Assembly (NCBI GenBank): GCA_039621445.1
Contig: CP154954.1
Location: 58,796,701 to 58,860,700, forward strand
Origin: Euglena gracilis
Taxonomy: Eukaryota > Euglenida > Euglenophyceae > Euglenales
Length of the DNA: 64,000 nt
Direction of reading: 5' to 3'
Positions within the stretch are counted from its first letter, which is position 1. Each line of letters opens with the position of its first letter. A program made the position numbers and the translations under genes. Of this stretch, positions 54,547 to 63,292 are shown in pieces. The notes beneath the pieces were generated by a model, which did not search any database, was not told the DNA's origin, and worked only from the letters and a program-made list of their open reading frames with translations.

Positions 54547-54725
54547 GACCCTTGGCTTACTTTGCTCAACATTCCAAGCAAAAATTTGGCGCGGGGAGTG
54601 GGGGACCCGAAAATTTTCCGGGTACCGACCAAAAAGACCGATGGGCAGGGGGGGCAGGGGTGATCAGTTCCTACCTCCATCTGTTCATCAGCCCAGAGGT
54701 CCGTGCCCTCAGACCTCGGGCTCCC
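54547..54725 (-). other. Gap between gag and protease ORFs of element B
   Basis: About 180 bp between the gag stop and the first ATG of the protease ORF, which are in different frames. The protease frame stays open upstream to about 54,680, so gag-to-pol expression may use a frameshift in this stretch. No classic slippery heptamer is evident. Confidence 0.4.
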
Positions 54726-56528
54726 CTACTCCATATCGGAGTCGGCCTTTTGGCCTATGGTGGACTTCCTAGAGTAAATTGCGCGTATCGCGCGAATGGC
54801 ATTCCTGTCTTCCACCAACTCATCCTCGGTGCTCTCATCCCCCTCCCTGCCCGAAGCCAGGTCTTTTTCCTCGATAGAGGATATTTTGAAACCAACCCGC
54901 TGCCTATTGGCAGAACCGCGATTGGAATCGCGACGACCATGGCTAGGGCGGGGAGACCGAGGACGGTGGCACTTGGATGAATGGTGGTCTTTAGACCTAC
55001 AAAGGGAACAACCGGTTCGCGAATGCGATTGCCTTTTGGCATCATAGCGACGCGGGGAGCGGATATCCGCTCGACCGCGGTAAGATCGCGAAGAGAATGA
55101 CCCACTTCGCGACCGAGATCGCGAAGAATCGCGATTGGCATCCCGATTGCGGGTAGGGGGGCGGGGGGACCGACCTCGCGGTTTGAAACCACGTCCGCTA
55201 TTGCGGTGGGGTGAACGGGAACGCGGTCTTCCATCACCCGATCGGTATCCCGACCGCTGCGAATGCGCAGATCGTGAGGAACGCGAACTCCAGGAAGTGA
55301 GGGATCCTCGGGGGCTCTTACTGCGCTTTCGCGCTTGGGGGTTCGGACATTCGCGAGACATATGTCCCGGTTGATTACACAAAAAGCACACTTTGTCCGA
55401 AACTTGGTCAGAAGAGCGCGAATAGCGCGGTTTGGATTCCCGTGTCGGGGATTTGGGGTTTGAGCGCGGATAGCGCGTTTTGGAATCACTGGATGGTGAT
55501 TTTGGTGATTTTGGAGGGGTAGTCCTTTGGACTGCATGGACTGAACCGGTGGACACACCCGCGGTAGGGTGGTGGTGATATGCCGATTCAATTTGTCCCA
55601 GAAGTTGTGATAACTTCATTTGTTTGGAAATATAATTCCATCTCTCATCGAGAGTCAAAATGTGTCCCGCGAGTTCCTCGCGGTGAATTTCCTTGATGAG
55701 TTTGGGGATGTAGCGCAGTAATACCGCATCAAATTGTTCTTTGATTTGCTTTTCCCCTAACTCATCAACCTCGGCTGCTAATGCAAGCCACTTGGAGTAC
55801 CACAAGTCTATCGACTTCCATTTGCGGTCCGGGGGGGTGAATTGCCGCCATTTGTTTTCCAGACTGATTCTGGAAACCAAACTGGAGCATGAGGAAGCAT
55901 ATTGCTCGACCAATTCTTCAAAAGAAATGCGCCTGCCAATGACCAATTGTCTGGCGCGTTCTTTTTCATCTCTGGGGAGGCAATCGATGAATTCCATCTT
56001 GATTACCTCGGGGTTGTCATCTTGGGTGGGTCCCTTCAAATCCCAATAATATTCCCAATCGCGGAAAAATTGTTTCCACGTGGTGGGGTCACCGTCCCAT
56101 TGGGGCTTCACCTTGTTCGCTATCGCGATGGTGCCTTTGAAATCTTTCTGAGAAACCCGTGGCCCTTCGGTGGTATTCCAGGGGCGTGGGCCCGGGCGCG
56201 AAATCGCACCATGTGCAGGTACTCCGGTGGTTGCACCAAGGGTATTGTTCGGGTTATTCTGCGATTGCGCATGGAACATACCACTTAGTGTACCATAGGT
56301 ACCATGCAAATTAGGGGAATCGCGATTGCGCGAATGGTGATGCGGTTGCGCATGTGGGGGTGAGTTATCACATGGTTGCACCATTGGTGCTACTAAGCGA
56401 ATTTGGGAGGTGTGACCAATACCCGGTGTAGGGGTGCGGATCATACCACGAATAAGTTCGGATTCCCGAATCTCTTGATTTAAGAGGGGGGGTAGGTCTG
56501 GTGTTTGCTTGAAAACCCGACTCATCAT
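54726..56528 (-). CDS. gag: gag of element B, two CCHC knuckles and RS-rich tail
   Basis: 600 residues. Residues 143-320 (PQWDGDPTTWKQFFRDWEYY, EFIDCLPRDEKERARQLV, WYSKWLAL) have the W/F-rich helical pattern of retrotransposon capsid. Zinc knuckles CFLCNQPGHMSREC (381-394) and CSLCRSKDHHSSKC (507-520) fit CX2CX4HX4C. Between and after them is a Ser/Arg-dipeptide-rich region (RSRS, SPRR) like that of SR splicing proteins, unusual for gag and likely RNA-binding. The C-terminus is acidic. It starts at a double ATG and overlaps the upstream coiled-coil ORF by 161 nt in another frame. Confidence 0.85.
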   Translation of the reverse strand: MMSRVFKQTPDLPPLLNQEIRESELIRGMIRTPTPGIGHTSQIRLVAPMVQPCDNSPPHAQPHHHSRNRDSPNLHGTYGTLSGMFHAQSQNNPNNTLGATTGVPAHGAISRPGPRPWNTTEGPRVSQKDFKGTIAIANKVKPQWDGDPTTWKQFFRDWEYYWDLKGPTQDDNPEVIKMEFIDCLPRDEKERARQLVIGRRISFEELVEQYASSCSSLVSRISLENKWRQFTPPDRKWKSIDLWYSKWLALAAEVDELGEKQIKEQFDAVLLRYIPKLIKEIHREELAGHILTLDERWNYISKQMKLSQLLGQIESAYHHHPTAGVSTGSVHAVQRTTPPKSPKSPSSDSKTRYPRSNPKSPTRESKPRYSRSSDQVSDKVCFLCNQPGHMSRECPNPQARKRSKSPRGSLTSWSSRSSRSAHSQRSGYRSGDGRPRSRSPHRNSGRGFKPRGRSPRPPTRNRDANRDSSRSRSRSGSFSSRSYRGRADIRSPRRYDAKRQSHSRTGCSLCRSKDHHSSKCHRPRSPRPSHGRRDSNRGSANRQRVGFKISSIEEKDLASGREGDESTEDELVEDRNAIRAIRAIYSRKSTIGQKADSDME

Positions 56529-58422
56529 CCGAAAACTCGTCCACTGGGACTGGTAATGCTAGTGGGGGAACCACCGCATGAGCGGAAACGCGATTTGGTG
56601 GCAATGTGCCTGTGGACTCGGGAATTGGTGCGCGAATAGCGCTTTTGGAGCTGGAAGATGCGGCAAGTGTGCCAACCATACCCGATTGCGGGTTTTGGTG
56701 GATGGAACGCAGTTGTGCGTGAATTTGGTCCAAATTTGTTGCAAATTCATGCACACTTTGCTCCAAATGGTCAACAACCTGCCAATTGTCGGTTATCCGA
56801 CCCACATCCTCCTGCAAACGCTTAATCCGCCTACGGTATGAGGGTAGTTCATCCAAAAGCGGGATTTTGTCAGAAATTGACTGAAAATCGTGCGAAATTG
56901 CACCAAACCCAGTGTCCAATTCCTGTACTCTTGTCACCAAAGTGCGCATCGCACTGGAAATGGCCTCCAATTGTGGAGATGGCTTGGTGGGGTGGTCCGA
57001 ATGCGGACTTTTGACTTTTTCAGCCATTGGCTGTTCCATCAAGACAGAAACTTGCGCGGATAGCGCGGTAATGTCATTTTGCAGTTTTGTGACATCCTGT
57101 TTCACCGTTTTCTCGGTGTTCATGAGACTGTCACAAAATCCTTGCATGATTTGGTGATTTTCCGCGCGCATTTCAGCGCAAATCTTGTCCAAGTGTGTTT
57201 TTGGGAGTGTGGGGGTAGGTGTTGGTAACGGCAATGTGCCTTGGGGTAGTGATTGCACCTGAAGCATTTTTGTGCTCATTTCTTGCATGCGTTTGTGCAA
57301 ATCCGCTATCGCGGTTTGAATGCCGGTAACATCCGGGATCCTACCAGCTACTTCCGCATAGCGGGTGTGTAATTTAGCCAATGAGGCTTCAATGTTACCA
57401 ACATCCTGTTGTAACTGTTTGTGCAAATCGGACATGGTGGCCTTGAGTCCACTAATATCCGGTGTTGGTGCACGGGTTGCCGCATTGCGGTTTTGCAAAT
57501 CCGCGATTGCGGTTCGGAATTCCATTGTATCATTTTGCCACTGTTGTTGCAAATTCTCAATCCTACTAGCGATATTCGCGATTTTGGTGTGAAAACCTGC
57601 AATTTCAGCGGGAATCTCACCACAATGGCAAGATTTCTGCTCCAATCGGGAAAGTCTTTCCTCCAATTGTTGCACATACGTGCGGGGGGCAAAACTTTCA
57701 TTGGCTTTGGCAGAAAAGTGGGTAAAATTCGCGGAATGACCGCTCAAGTGAAAAATGCGCTGTTGCGCTTCCTGAAATGCGGTTGCAAGTGTGGAGAATT
57801 GCTCCATTGTAATAAATTGTCCCAAATCGGGATTTTTGATGGGGGGCTCATGCAACTTTTGCTGCAATTGTGGAAAAATTGCCGTAATTGGCTCCAATTG
57901 ATGAGACAAAGCTTGCAAACTATGTTGCATGTTGGAGAAAATCGCATCATTGCGGGATTGTGTTTCACACATGGCTTCACTCACTTTTTGGAAGTGTTGT
58001 GGCAAATATGCCTGCAAATGTGTGTCTAATCCTTGACGCAAAATTGCGAGGTCCACATTAGTGGACTGAAAATTTGTTTGGCAATATTCACCAACATCAC
58101 GCACATAACTCCAAAGGTAATTGAGCTTGTGCTCTACAACCTTTTGGTTGTTCTCATCAAAATCCAAAACCTTGTTAAGTGTCATAGCGCAATCCGCTAC
58201 ACAAGTGTGGACATGGGAAATTTGCCGCGTTAGCGGGTGGTCCACTGGAAGATTTGCGACTATGCGCTGAATCACGGTGATGGGTTGAGGGGAAATATTT
58301 TCCAACTCTTCCGCATCACTGCTCATGGACTCGGAGGGGCTTGTATAAGCGGGAACCGTTAAACGCATCTCCGGATGCCATGGTAATGCAGGGAAAGAAC
58401 CCGTATCAGGTGGTGCGGGCAA
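56368..58422 (-). CDS. Coiled-coil ORF preceding gag in element B
   Basis: 684 residues beginning at TTG; the first ATG is 18 residues in. Residues 45-575 are largely helical with heptad-like patterns (YVQQLEERLSRLEQK, SDLHKQLQQDVGNIEASLAK, TKLQNDITALSAQVSVLMEQ). The C-terminal 100 residues are Ser/Pro-rich and disordered. It probably forms an oligomerising N-terminal extension of gag, since coding-like text continues from the small ORF before it and into gag after it in alternating frames. No enzymatic motif is seen. It is not a standard part of Ty3 elements. Confidence 0.7.
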   Translation of the reverse strand: MPAPPDTGSFPALPWHPEMRLTVPAYTSPSESMSSDAEELENISPQPITVIQRIVANLPVDHPLTRQISHVHTCVADCAMTLNKVLDFDENNQKVVEHKLNYLWSYVRDVGEYCQTNFQSTNVDLAILRQGLDTHLQAYLPQHFQKVSEAMCETQSRNDAIFSNMQHSLQALSHQLEPITAIFPQLQQKLHEPPIKNPDLGQFITMEQFSTLATAFQEAQQRIFHLSGHSANFTHFSAKANESFAPRTYVQQLEERLSRLEQKSCHCGEIPAEIAGFHTKIANIASRIENLQQQWQNDTMEFRTAIADLQNRNAATRAPTPDISGLKATMSDLHKQLQQDVGNIEASLAKLHTRYAEVAGRIPDVTGIQTAIADLHKRMQEMSTKMLQVQSLPQGTLPLPTPTPTLPKTHLDKICAEMRAENHQIMQGFCDSLMNTEKTVKQDVTKLQNDITALSAQVSVLMEQPMAEKVKSPHSDHPTKPSPQLEAISSAMRTLVTRVQELDTGFGAISHDFQSISDKIPLLDELPSYRRRIKRLQEDVGRITDNWQVVDHLEQSVHEFATNLDQIHAQLRSIHQNPQSGMVGTLAASSSSKSAIRAPIPESTGTLPPNRVSAHAVVPPLALPVPVDEFSDDESGFQANTRPTPPLKSRDSGIRTYSWYDPHPYTGYWSHLPNSLSSTNGATM

Positions 58423-58852
58423 TTGTCCAATCGGACTTGTGGGGGGAACATGGTGTTTCTAACCCACCCTCAACAAAAATTTGCCGTGGCGTATCCGCCT
58501 CAGAGTCAAATGTGCCTATCGGCACCAGTGCGAGATCTCGCTGGGGGGAATGGGTGTTAGCCGATCGGCTTTCCAACAAAAGGGGTTGTGCCTGTTGGGC
58601 ATGGGGTTGCTCTATAGAGCTTGACACCGATAGGTGTGGGGATGCCCATTGGGCGGGGGGAGGATTACTCGACACAGACACCGATAGGTGTGACACACGC
58701 GGGGAAGGAGGATTACCTTTGGAATGAGTCAATGTGTGAATACCCCTATGGGGTTGTGAATGCTCAATAGAGCTGGTCAATGATACCGCAGGTTCAAGTC
58801 CACGAAGTGATCCAATCAATGCTGCGTAGTCGATGGGAGTTGTGCTCTGCAT
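58406..58852 (-). CDS. Small Ser/Pro/His-rich first ORF of element B
   Basis: 149 residues from the ATG at 58,852 (MQSTTPIDYAALIGSLRGLE). The ORF is low-complexity, rich in Ser, His and Pro with repeated LSVSVSSN/HLSVSSSI phrases, and overlaps the coiled-coil ORF by 17 nt. It may be the N-terminus of the same polyprotein before a frame change. Confidence 0.45.
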   Translation of the reverse strand: MQSTTPIDYAALIGSLRGLEPAVSLTSSIEHSQPHRGIHTLTHSKGNPPSPRVSHLSVSVSSNPPPAQWASPHLSVSSSIEQPHAQQAQPLLLESRSANTHSPQRDLALVPIGTFDSEADTPRQIFVEGGLETPCSPHKSDWTIARTT

Positions 58853-59103
58853 TTTTAAGGCAAAAACGCAAAAACCAAGTGTAGATTGTGGGGTAAAATG
58901 CAGGAACAAGTGCAAAAAGAGGGGATAGTATAAAAAGTAAGCAGAGACCCGAACTCTGAGGTTTGAAGCAGCGTATACTGCGAACCGTCAGAGGACGTGT
59001 CCGTGCGTACGGCTTTGGCCGGAAACGGCTTGTAGTGCCTGTGGTCGCCTATAGGCGGGGCACCACACGACCGTTTGCGGTCAAAAGGATCGAAAAACCT
59101 AAA
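58853..59103 (-). other. 5' leader of element B
   Basis: About 250 bp between primer site and first ATG, containing hairpin words such as CGCCTATAGGCG (59,047). Nothing coding is recognised. Confidence 0.5.
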
Positions 59104-59112
59104 CTGCTACCA
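59104..59112 (-). promoter_or_regulatory. Primer binding site of element B (initiator-Met type)
   Basis: The minus strand reads TGGTAGCAG two bases after the 5' LTR, exactly complementary to the CUGCUACCA end of initiator tRNA-Met. Confidence 0.75.
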
Positions 59113-59114
59113 AG

Positions 59115-59549
59115 TGTACGTCCTACCTTATCGCTTTCGCCCTTTGGTGCGCAGAAAAGGATATAAGTAGGAGTAACAGGAAAAATATAAAATAAATATA
59201 AAAGTTGTATTGCCCTTTTCCCCAATTAAGAGGCAGAGCACAAGACAGGGTAGAAGCCCTATGGGCTACGGACCAGGAAAGTGACAAGTGTCCTTTCAGG
59301 ACTTCAAAATGTGAAAAAGCAAACTTGGAAATCAAGTCTTGCAAAGACAAAATGAAATGAGAAGAATAGAGAATAATACCACCTGTGGAGAGGAGAACCA
59401 GAATTAGGCTTTGGTATTCCTAATTCCGGCCGTTGGCCATCGGTAGGAATACCACCTAGCATAGTACTGTGTATGGGGCTCAGAGCTATATCTGGCCGTA
59501 GGCTTATACCTACATACACAGTACCATGGCCTTACGGCTGCCTGGTACA
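59115..59549 (-). repeat. 5' LTR of element B
   Basis: 435 bp, nearly identical to 40,819-41,253 (single-base differences such as GACTTC for AACTTC). Immediately to its right element A resumes. Confidence 0.9.
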
Positions 59550-60815
59550 CGTAACGCCAGAAGTTCAGGAGAGATTGTTTTGGTGACTGACAGTTCTGAT
59601 TTGGGAGGTGGTTCTGCTTTGTTTCAGTGGCAAACCCTCCAACAAACACAAATTCCTGAGAATTTTTGAACAAGTGGTGTGAAGGTGGATGGGACCCTGA
59701 AAAACAACTACCCCAGTTAAATGAGGTTGGTGCCCTTGGGTCACTACAACTGGAAATGGAGTGAGGCAAGAAATAAATACACCACATCGGAAAAGGAAAT
59801 TTTGAGTGGTGTGCTGACCATTGCTTCACAAACAAGGATTTTGCAAAATCTGCCAATTGTGTGGATGACAGACAATGAGGCAGCCACCTCTTTCCTGAAG
59901 GGTGAACCCCCCCTAAACAAAATGCTGAGAAGGATGTATGTGTTTTTGAAACAGTTCAAACTGAATATCGTTCATGTGCCAGGTTCCAAAAATCAATTGT
60001 GTGATTTTTTGTCTCGTGCTGATTTTGAGAACAAATTTGAAATTCGTTTTGAGGAAGAAGCAATGAACGCTTTTCAGAAAATGGGTGTGCAGCTTGACCT
60101 GTTTTTGCAGAAGATTTTCAGTTTGTCACACACAGTGCAAGTGTCAGAAAAGGATTATTTGAATTCAGAACTGAAGGATTTTTGGGAAAATGTGGAAGTT
60201 TCAAAACCCTGTTTCACTGACAATGAGTTTTGGTGCAGATCTGCCAAGGCAATGTATTGTGAAGGAAAATTGGTTGTTCCATCTCATTTGTTGAAGGTTT
60301 GTTTGGATGAATGTCACAAGTCAAGCAACCATGTTGGTGCTGAAAGGACTTTGTTGTTCTTTTTGAGCCATTTTCAGTCCAAGGTTTACAAGAAAGACAT
60401 GTTGGAAATTTGCAGGGCCGTTGTGATGACATGTGGAATTTGCACCCTTTCAAAACAAAACCGCCCCAGTGACCGAGGAGATGTGGGTTCTTTACCGATT
60501 CCAACAGTGAGCAATGAAGATTTGTGTTTGGATTTTGTGCAAATGGACCCCTACAATGGTTCTGATTATGTGCTGACTTTGGTCGATAATTTGTCCCATT
60601 TTTGCCAATTCATCCTCACAAATAAAACGGTAATCGGAGAAGGAGTTTTGAGGCTTATTTTGGACCGGTGGATTTCTGTTTTTGGAAAACCATCCGTTGT
60701 GAGGTCTGACAGCGACGTGCGATTCAGACAGCCCAGTGGTTTTTACCAGACAGCCTTTAAGGCTCTTGACGTGAAATTATCGTTTTCTCTACCCCGGATC
60801 AAACGGTTTGGTTGA
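59550..60815 (+). pseudogene. pol: RNase H and integrase N-terminal half of element A
   Basis: The frame at 59,550 continues the RT frame across element B: VLVTDSSDLGGGSALFQW (RNase H first Asp), interrupted by stops at about 59,668 and 59,718. Then YTTSEKEILSGV (RNase H Glu), WMTDNEAATSFL (Asp) and HVPGSKNQLCDFLSRADF (domain end). The integrase zinc module uses CHKSSNH and CGIC. The core begins LCLDFVQMDPYNGSDYV (Asp271 of the 59,721 frame) and VRSDSDVRF (Asp330). The frame is lost near 60,790, before the catalytic Glu. Confidence 0.85.
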
Positions 60816-61872
60816 AAACGTCAATAAAATGTTTTTGCAGAATATGCAAGCTTTGAGTCTGTCTTCCAAGGACAAAAATTGGGTTCAGCTGATCCTGTAT
60901 TGCACATTTTTGATGAATTCACAGATTTCCCCCACAACAATGTTGTCACCCCATGAAATGTTTTTGGGCAGACCAGCTTGGAGGTTTGAATTACCCCGAG
61001 AACCGGTGACAAAGCCAGACACCCTTTCCTGGCTGTTGACCCAAATTGAAATTCAAGAAAGAGCTTCCCAGAGATTGAAAGAATTGAGGAAAAAAGATTT
61101 TGACAGTGCCAACAAAGGGAGGGTACCAGCAAAAATTGAAGAAGATGACTATGTTTTGGTGCACAACAAAACATGGCCAAACAAATCATGGCCCAAGCTT
61201 TCCCCCCCTGGCAGGGACCTTTTAGGGTTTTGAAATCGAGGTTGAATTCAGTGCAAATTGCAAGTAGTCCATCTTTGGGAGGGGTTATTGATGTTTCTTT
61301 GGGTTTGTGCAAAAAGTGGGAGGTTGCTTTGAATGAGGAAAGTCTTTTGGAAGAAGACCCAGGCCTTTTGACCGTGATGTGGTTGTGGGAGACCCAGTGG
61401 AGGGTGACACCCCCATTCCAGACCAGGGAAGGGACCCCCCCTGCAGATGTCAGAAGAAGAACAAGCACAGTTGAGTTTTTACAATGTTTACAAGATTTTG
61501 AAGCACAAGTACCAAGGGGGATCTAAATTTTTGGTTTGGTGGGAGAATTTTCCGGCAAGCAGCAGTACATGGGAGCCTGTGGCTTCCTTTGTGCAACCAG
61601 GAGGAAGAATGAATGAGGTTTTCAAGAATTATTGTGTGGATCACAATTTACCATCGATCCTATGCCAGGGGCTCAGAATGTTTTGCGACGTTTCAGAATG
61701 TGAATGGGGGTTGGCATCTCGAGAGACAGCTTTTCCTCCCCCCAAATGTTTTGATCGTGCTTTCAGTCACGCGGGAGGAAAGTCAAGCCCCACAGGGGGC
61801 CTTTTGGATTGTTTTTCGGGTCAGGAGACACCAAGCCGCCTCGCCATGGGTGGATTGTTGTCTAACCTTTGA
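60808..61872 (+). pseudogene. pol: Integrase C-terminal half and chromodomain of element A
   Basis: VENVNKMF supplies the third catalytic position (Glu at 60,811-60,813). KIEEDDYVLVHNK then, in a neighbouring frame (61,190-61,330), FPPWQGPFRVLKSRLNSV form the C-terminal domain. A return to the first frame gives YNVYKILKHKYQGGSKFLVW and ENFPASSSTWEPVASF (61,480-61,590), a chromodomain. At least two frameshifts lie between 61,190 and 61,450. Post-chromodomain residues to 61,872 are of uncertain coding status. Confidence 0.8.
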
Positions 61873-62157
61873 AGGCTGTCAGTCACAAACCTGCCATTGA
61901 TGCGAGGAGGTTCGGCCAGGTTTGTGTTACTTTTGAATGGCAAGCCAACCACGAAGTGAAGGGACCACGGTGAGCGTCGGAAGTAACCTCTTTTACCTTC
62001 CTTTGCGTTGACATTTGTCGTTCTGAACCTTTTCTGTGGACAATTCGTGTTGAACACCATGTATCCGTGCTTGAACACAGTAAAGCCATTTTGATTGTGG
62101 TGTGATGCCGTTTCGTCCTGCACTTTTGGTGCCGCGTCCTCCGGCATGGGGGGCGTG
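61873..62157 (+). other. 3' region of element A
   Basis: No coding motif. Ends in CATGGGGGGCG directly before the right terminal repeat, a plausible but short polypurine tract. Confidence 0.5.
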
Positions 62158-62715
62158 TGCAGACTATTTGCCTGACCGCTTACCTTACCAACTGCCGAAC
62201 TGACTTGTATTCCTAATTCAAACTTTTACCCCCGCAGACTGCTGGCTCTTGTGTTATGTCTTCAAATTGATTTGCGATTACGTCTTTGGGACAATTGGGA
62301 TATCAAGAAAATTGAGAATCCGAGGATTTCAAGAAAAACAAATGAATATTCTGAGACGTTCAAAGTTGGTCGCAGAGGTTTGTTGTTCCAGTCGTCCAAG
62401 ACGTCTTCGAGGAGATTCAACATTGTTTCACTGGTTTTTGAAGTTCCAGAAGTTGGTGTTCCTGAAGGCAAGGTTAACCGAGTTGCTGGTACAGAAAAAC
62501 ACCTTCAACAGGAAGTTGACATTGAGGCTGTGGTGACAAAGTTCACAGTGGAGAATTTGTCAACAATTGTTGTATTGGTTACTTGGTTGAGGAAGCTTGT
62601 AAGTGCTGCAGTTCTCCTTGCTGTCCAGAACAAGATCCTGGTGGAGGCAAGATCATCATCATCTTGTTGACCTGGTCCTGAACCAAGTGGTTGGTTTTCT
62701 CTTCTGGTTTCTTCA
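62158..62715 (+). repeat. Right terminal repeat (LTR) of element A
   Basis: 558 bp from TGCAGACTATTTGCC to TTTCTTCA, matching 36,578-37,136. Identical short open frames in both copies reflect the repeat. Confidence 0.75.
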
Positions 62716-63292
62716 GTTTTGTTTTTCTTTTTTGACCTGACTTTGCTCCCAACGTGAAGCAAAGTCCCGCCGACAACTACCCCAACAGAAACCCCCAGCA
62801 ACAGCACCCACTGGTCAGCAGGGTGAGATTCAGCCACCCTGCAGGCAGCACAGCCACGAAATAAGCCCCCGGAGGTCCAACCCCAGGAGGCTGAGCCAAA
62901 GGGGAGAAATGAAAGCATTGGGACTGTCAAAGTGGAAGATGAACCCCCCACCCAGTCACATCTTTCCCTGTGCATCTTCCGTGGCAAATTCTCTTTGCCC
63001 TTGCCATATGCAAAAGGTGCAGGAGTAAACCACCAGCCGGCACCATTTTACAGACATTGGGCCAGAAGCCAAGCAGCCTCTCATTTCTCTGGCAGAACCT
63101 AGCCACACTTCCCCGCCTGGTCACTTGCTTCTGCCGCAAACCCTGGCCACGCGCCAAAAAACATTCCAAGAGCTCCCCATGTCCGCATGCCATGCTCCTG
63201 GGGCAAAAAAGCCAGACAGGAGGCGTCGCTTCCCGTGTCTCTTCAGCGCAGCACGAATAAAAGGTTTGGCCGCAATTTAACACTGCCGGTAG
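62716..63292 (+). other. Leader of a probable non-LTR element
   Basis: 62,820-62,840 matches 26,868 and 62,897-62,975 matches 36,205-36,297, so this is a dispersed family. No convincing open frame until 63,293, where a 2A-bearing frame begins immediately after an in-frame TAG (63,290-63,292). Confidence 0.4.

Larger units (their letters stand above)
40819..59549 (-). mobile_element. Giant Ty3/gypsy chromodomain retrotransposon B with extra 3' ORFs
   Basis: 18.7 kb including a 1.3-kb SINE-like insertion. LTRs are 435 bp each, TGTAC...GTACA. A primer site complementary to initiator tRNA-Met lies at 59,104-59,112 and a polypurine tract next to the 3' LTR (minus strand GGGAGGGGGATG, 41,254-41,265). 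Minus-strand order: small ORF and coiled-coil ORF, gag with two knuckles, protease plus methyltransferase-like domain, RT/RNase H, integrase, chromodomain, then about 5.9 kb of unrecognised ORFs. Most Ty3 elements are 5-10 kb, so this is unusually large. It has few breaks: one TGA at 51,749-51,751, a G8-run frameshift near 49,191, frame changes in the 3' ORFs, and the insertion. It therefore looks younger than element A. Confidence 0.9.
36578..62715 (+). mobile_element. Ty3/gypsy chromodomain retrotransposon A, interrupted by element B
   Basis: About 7.4 kb of element split by the 18.7-kb element B. Order on the plus strand: terminal repeat, gag with zinc knuckle, protease, methyltransferase-like domain, RT, (element B), RNase H, integrase, chromodomain, terminal repeat. 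The gag-PR-RT-RH-IN order and chromodomain place it with Ty3/gypsy chromoviruses. It is inactive: several frameshifts and at least four in-frame stops (37,765; 38,506; 40,087; 40,138) break the polyprotein, and the protease motif is altered. No target duplication is evident at the outer ends, so outer limits are good to a few bases only. Confidence 0.85.
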
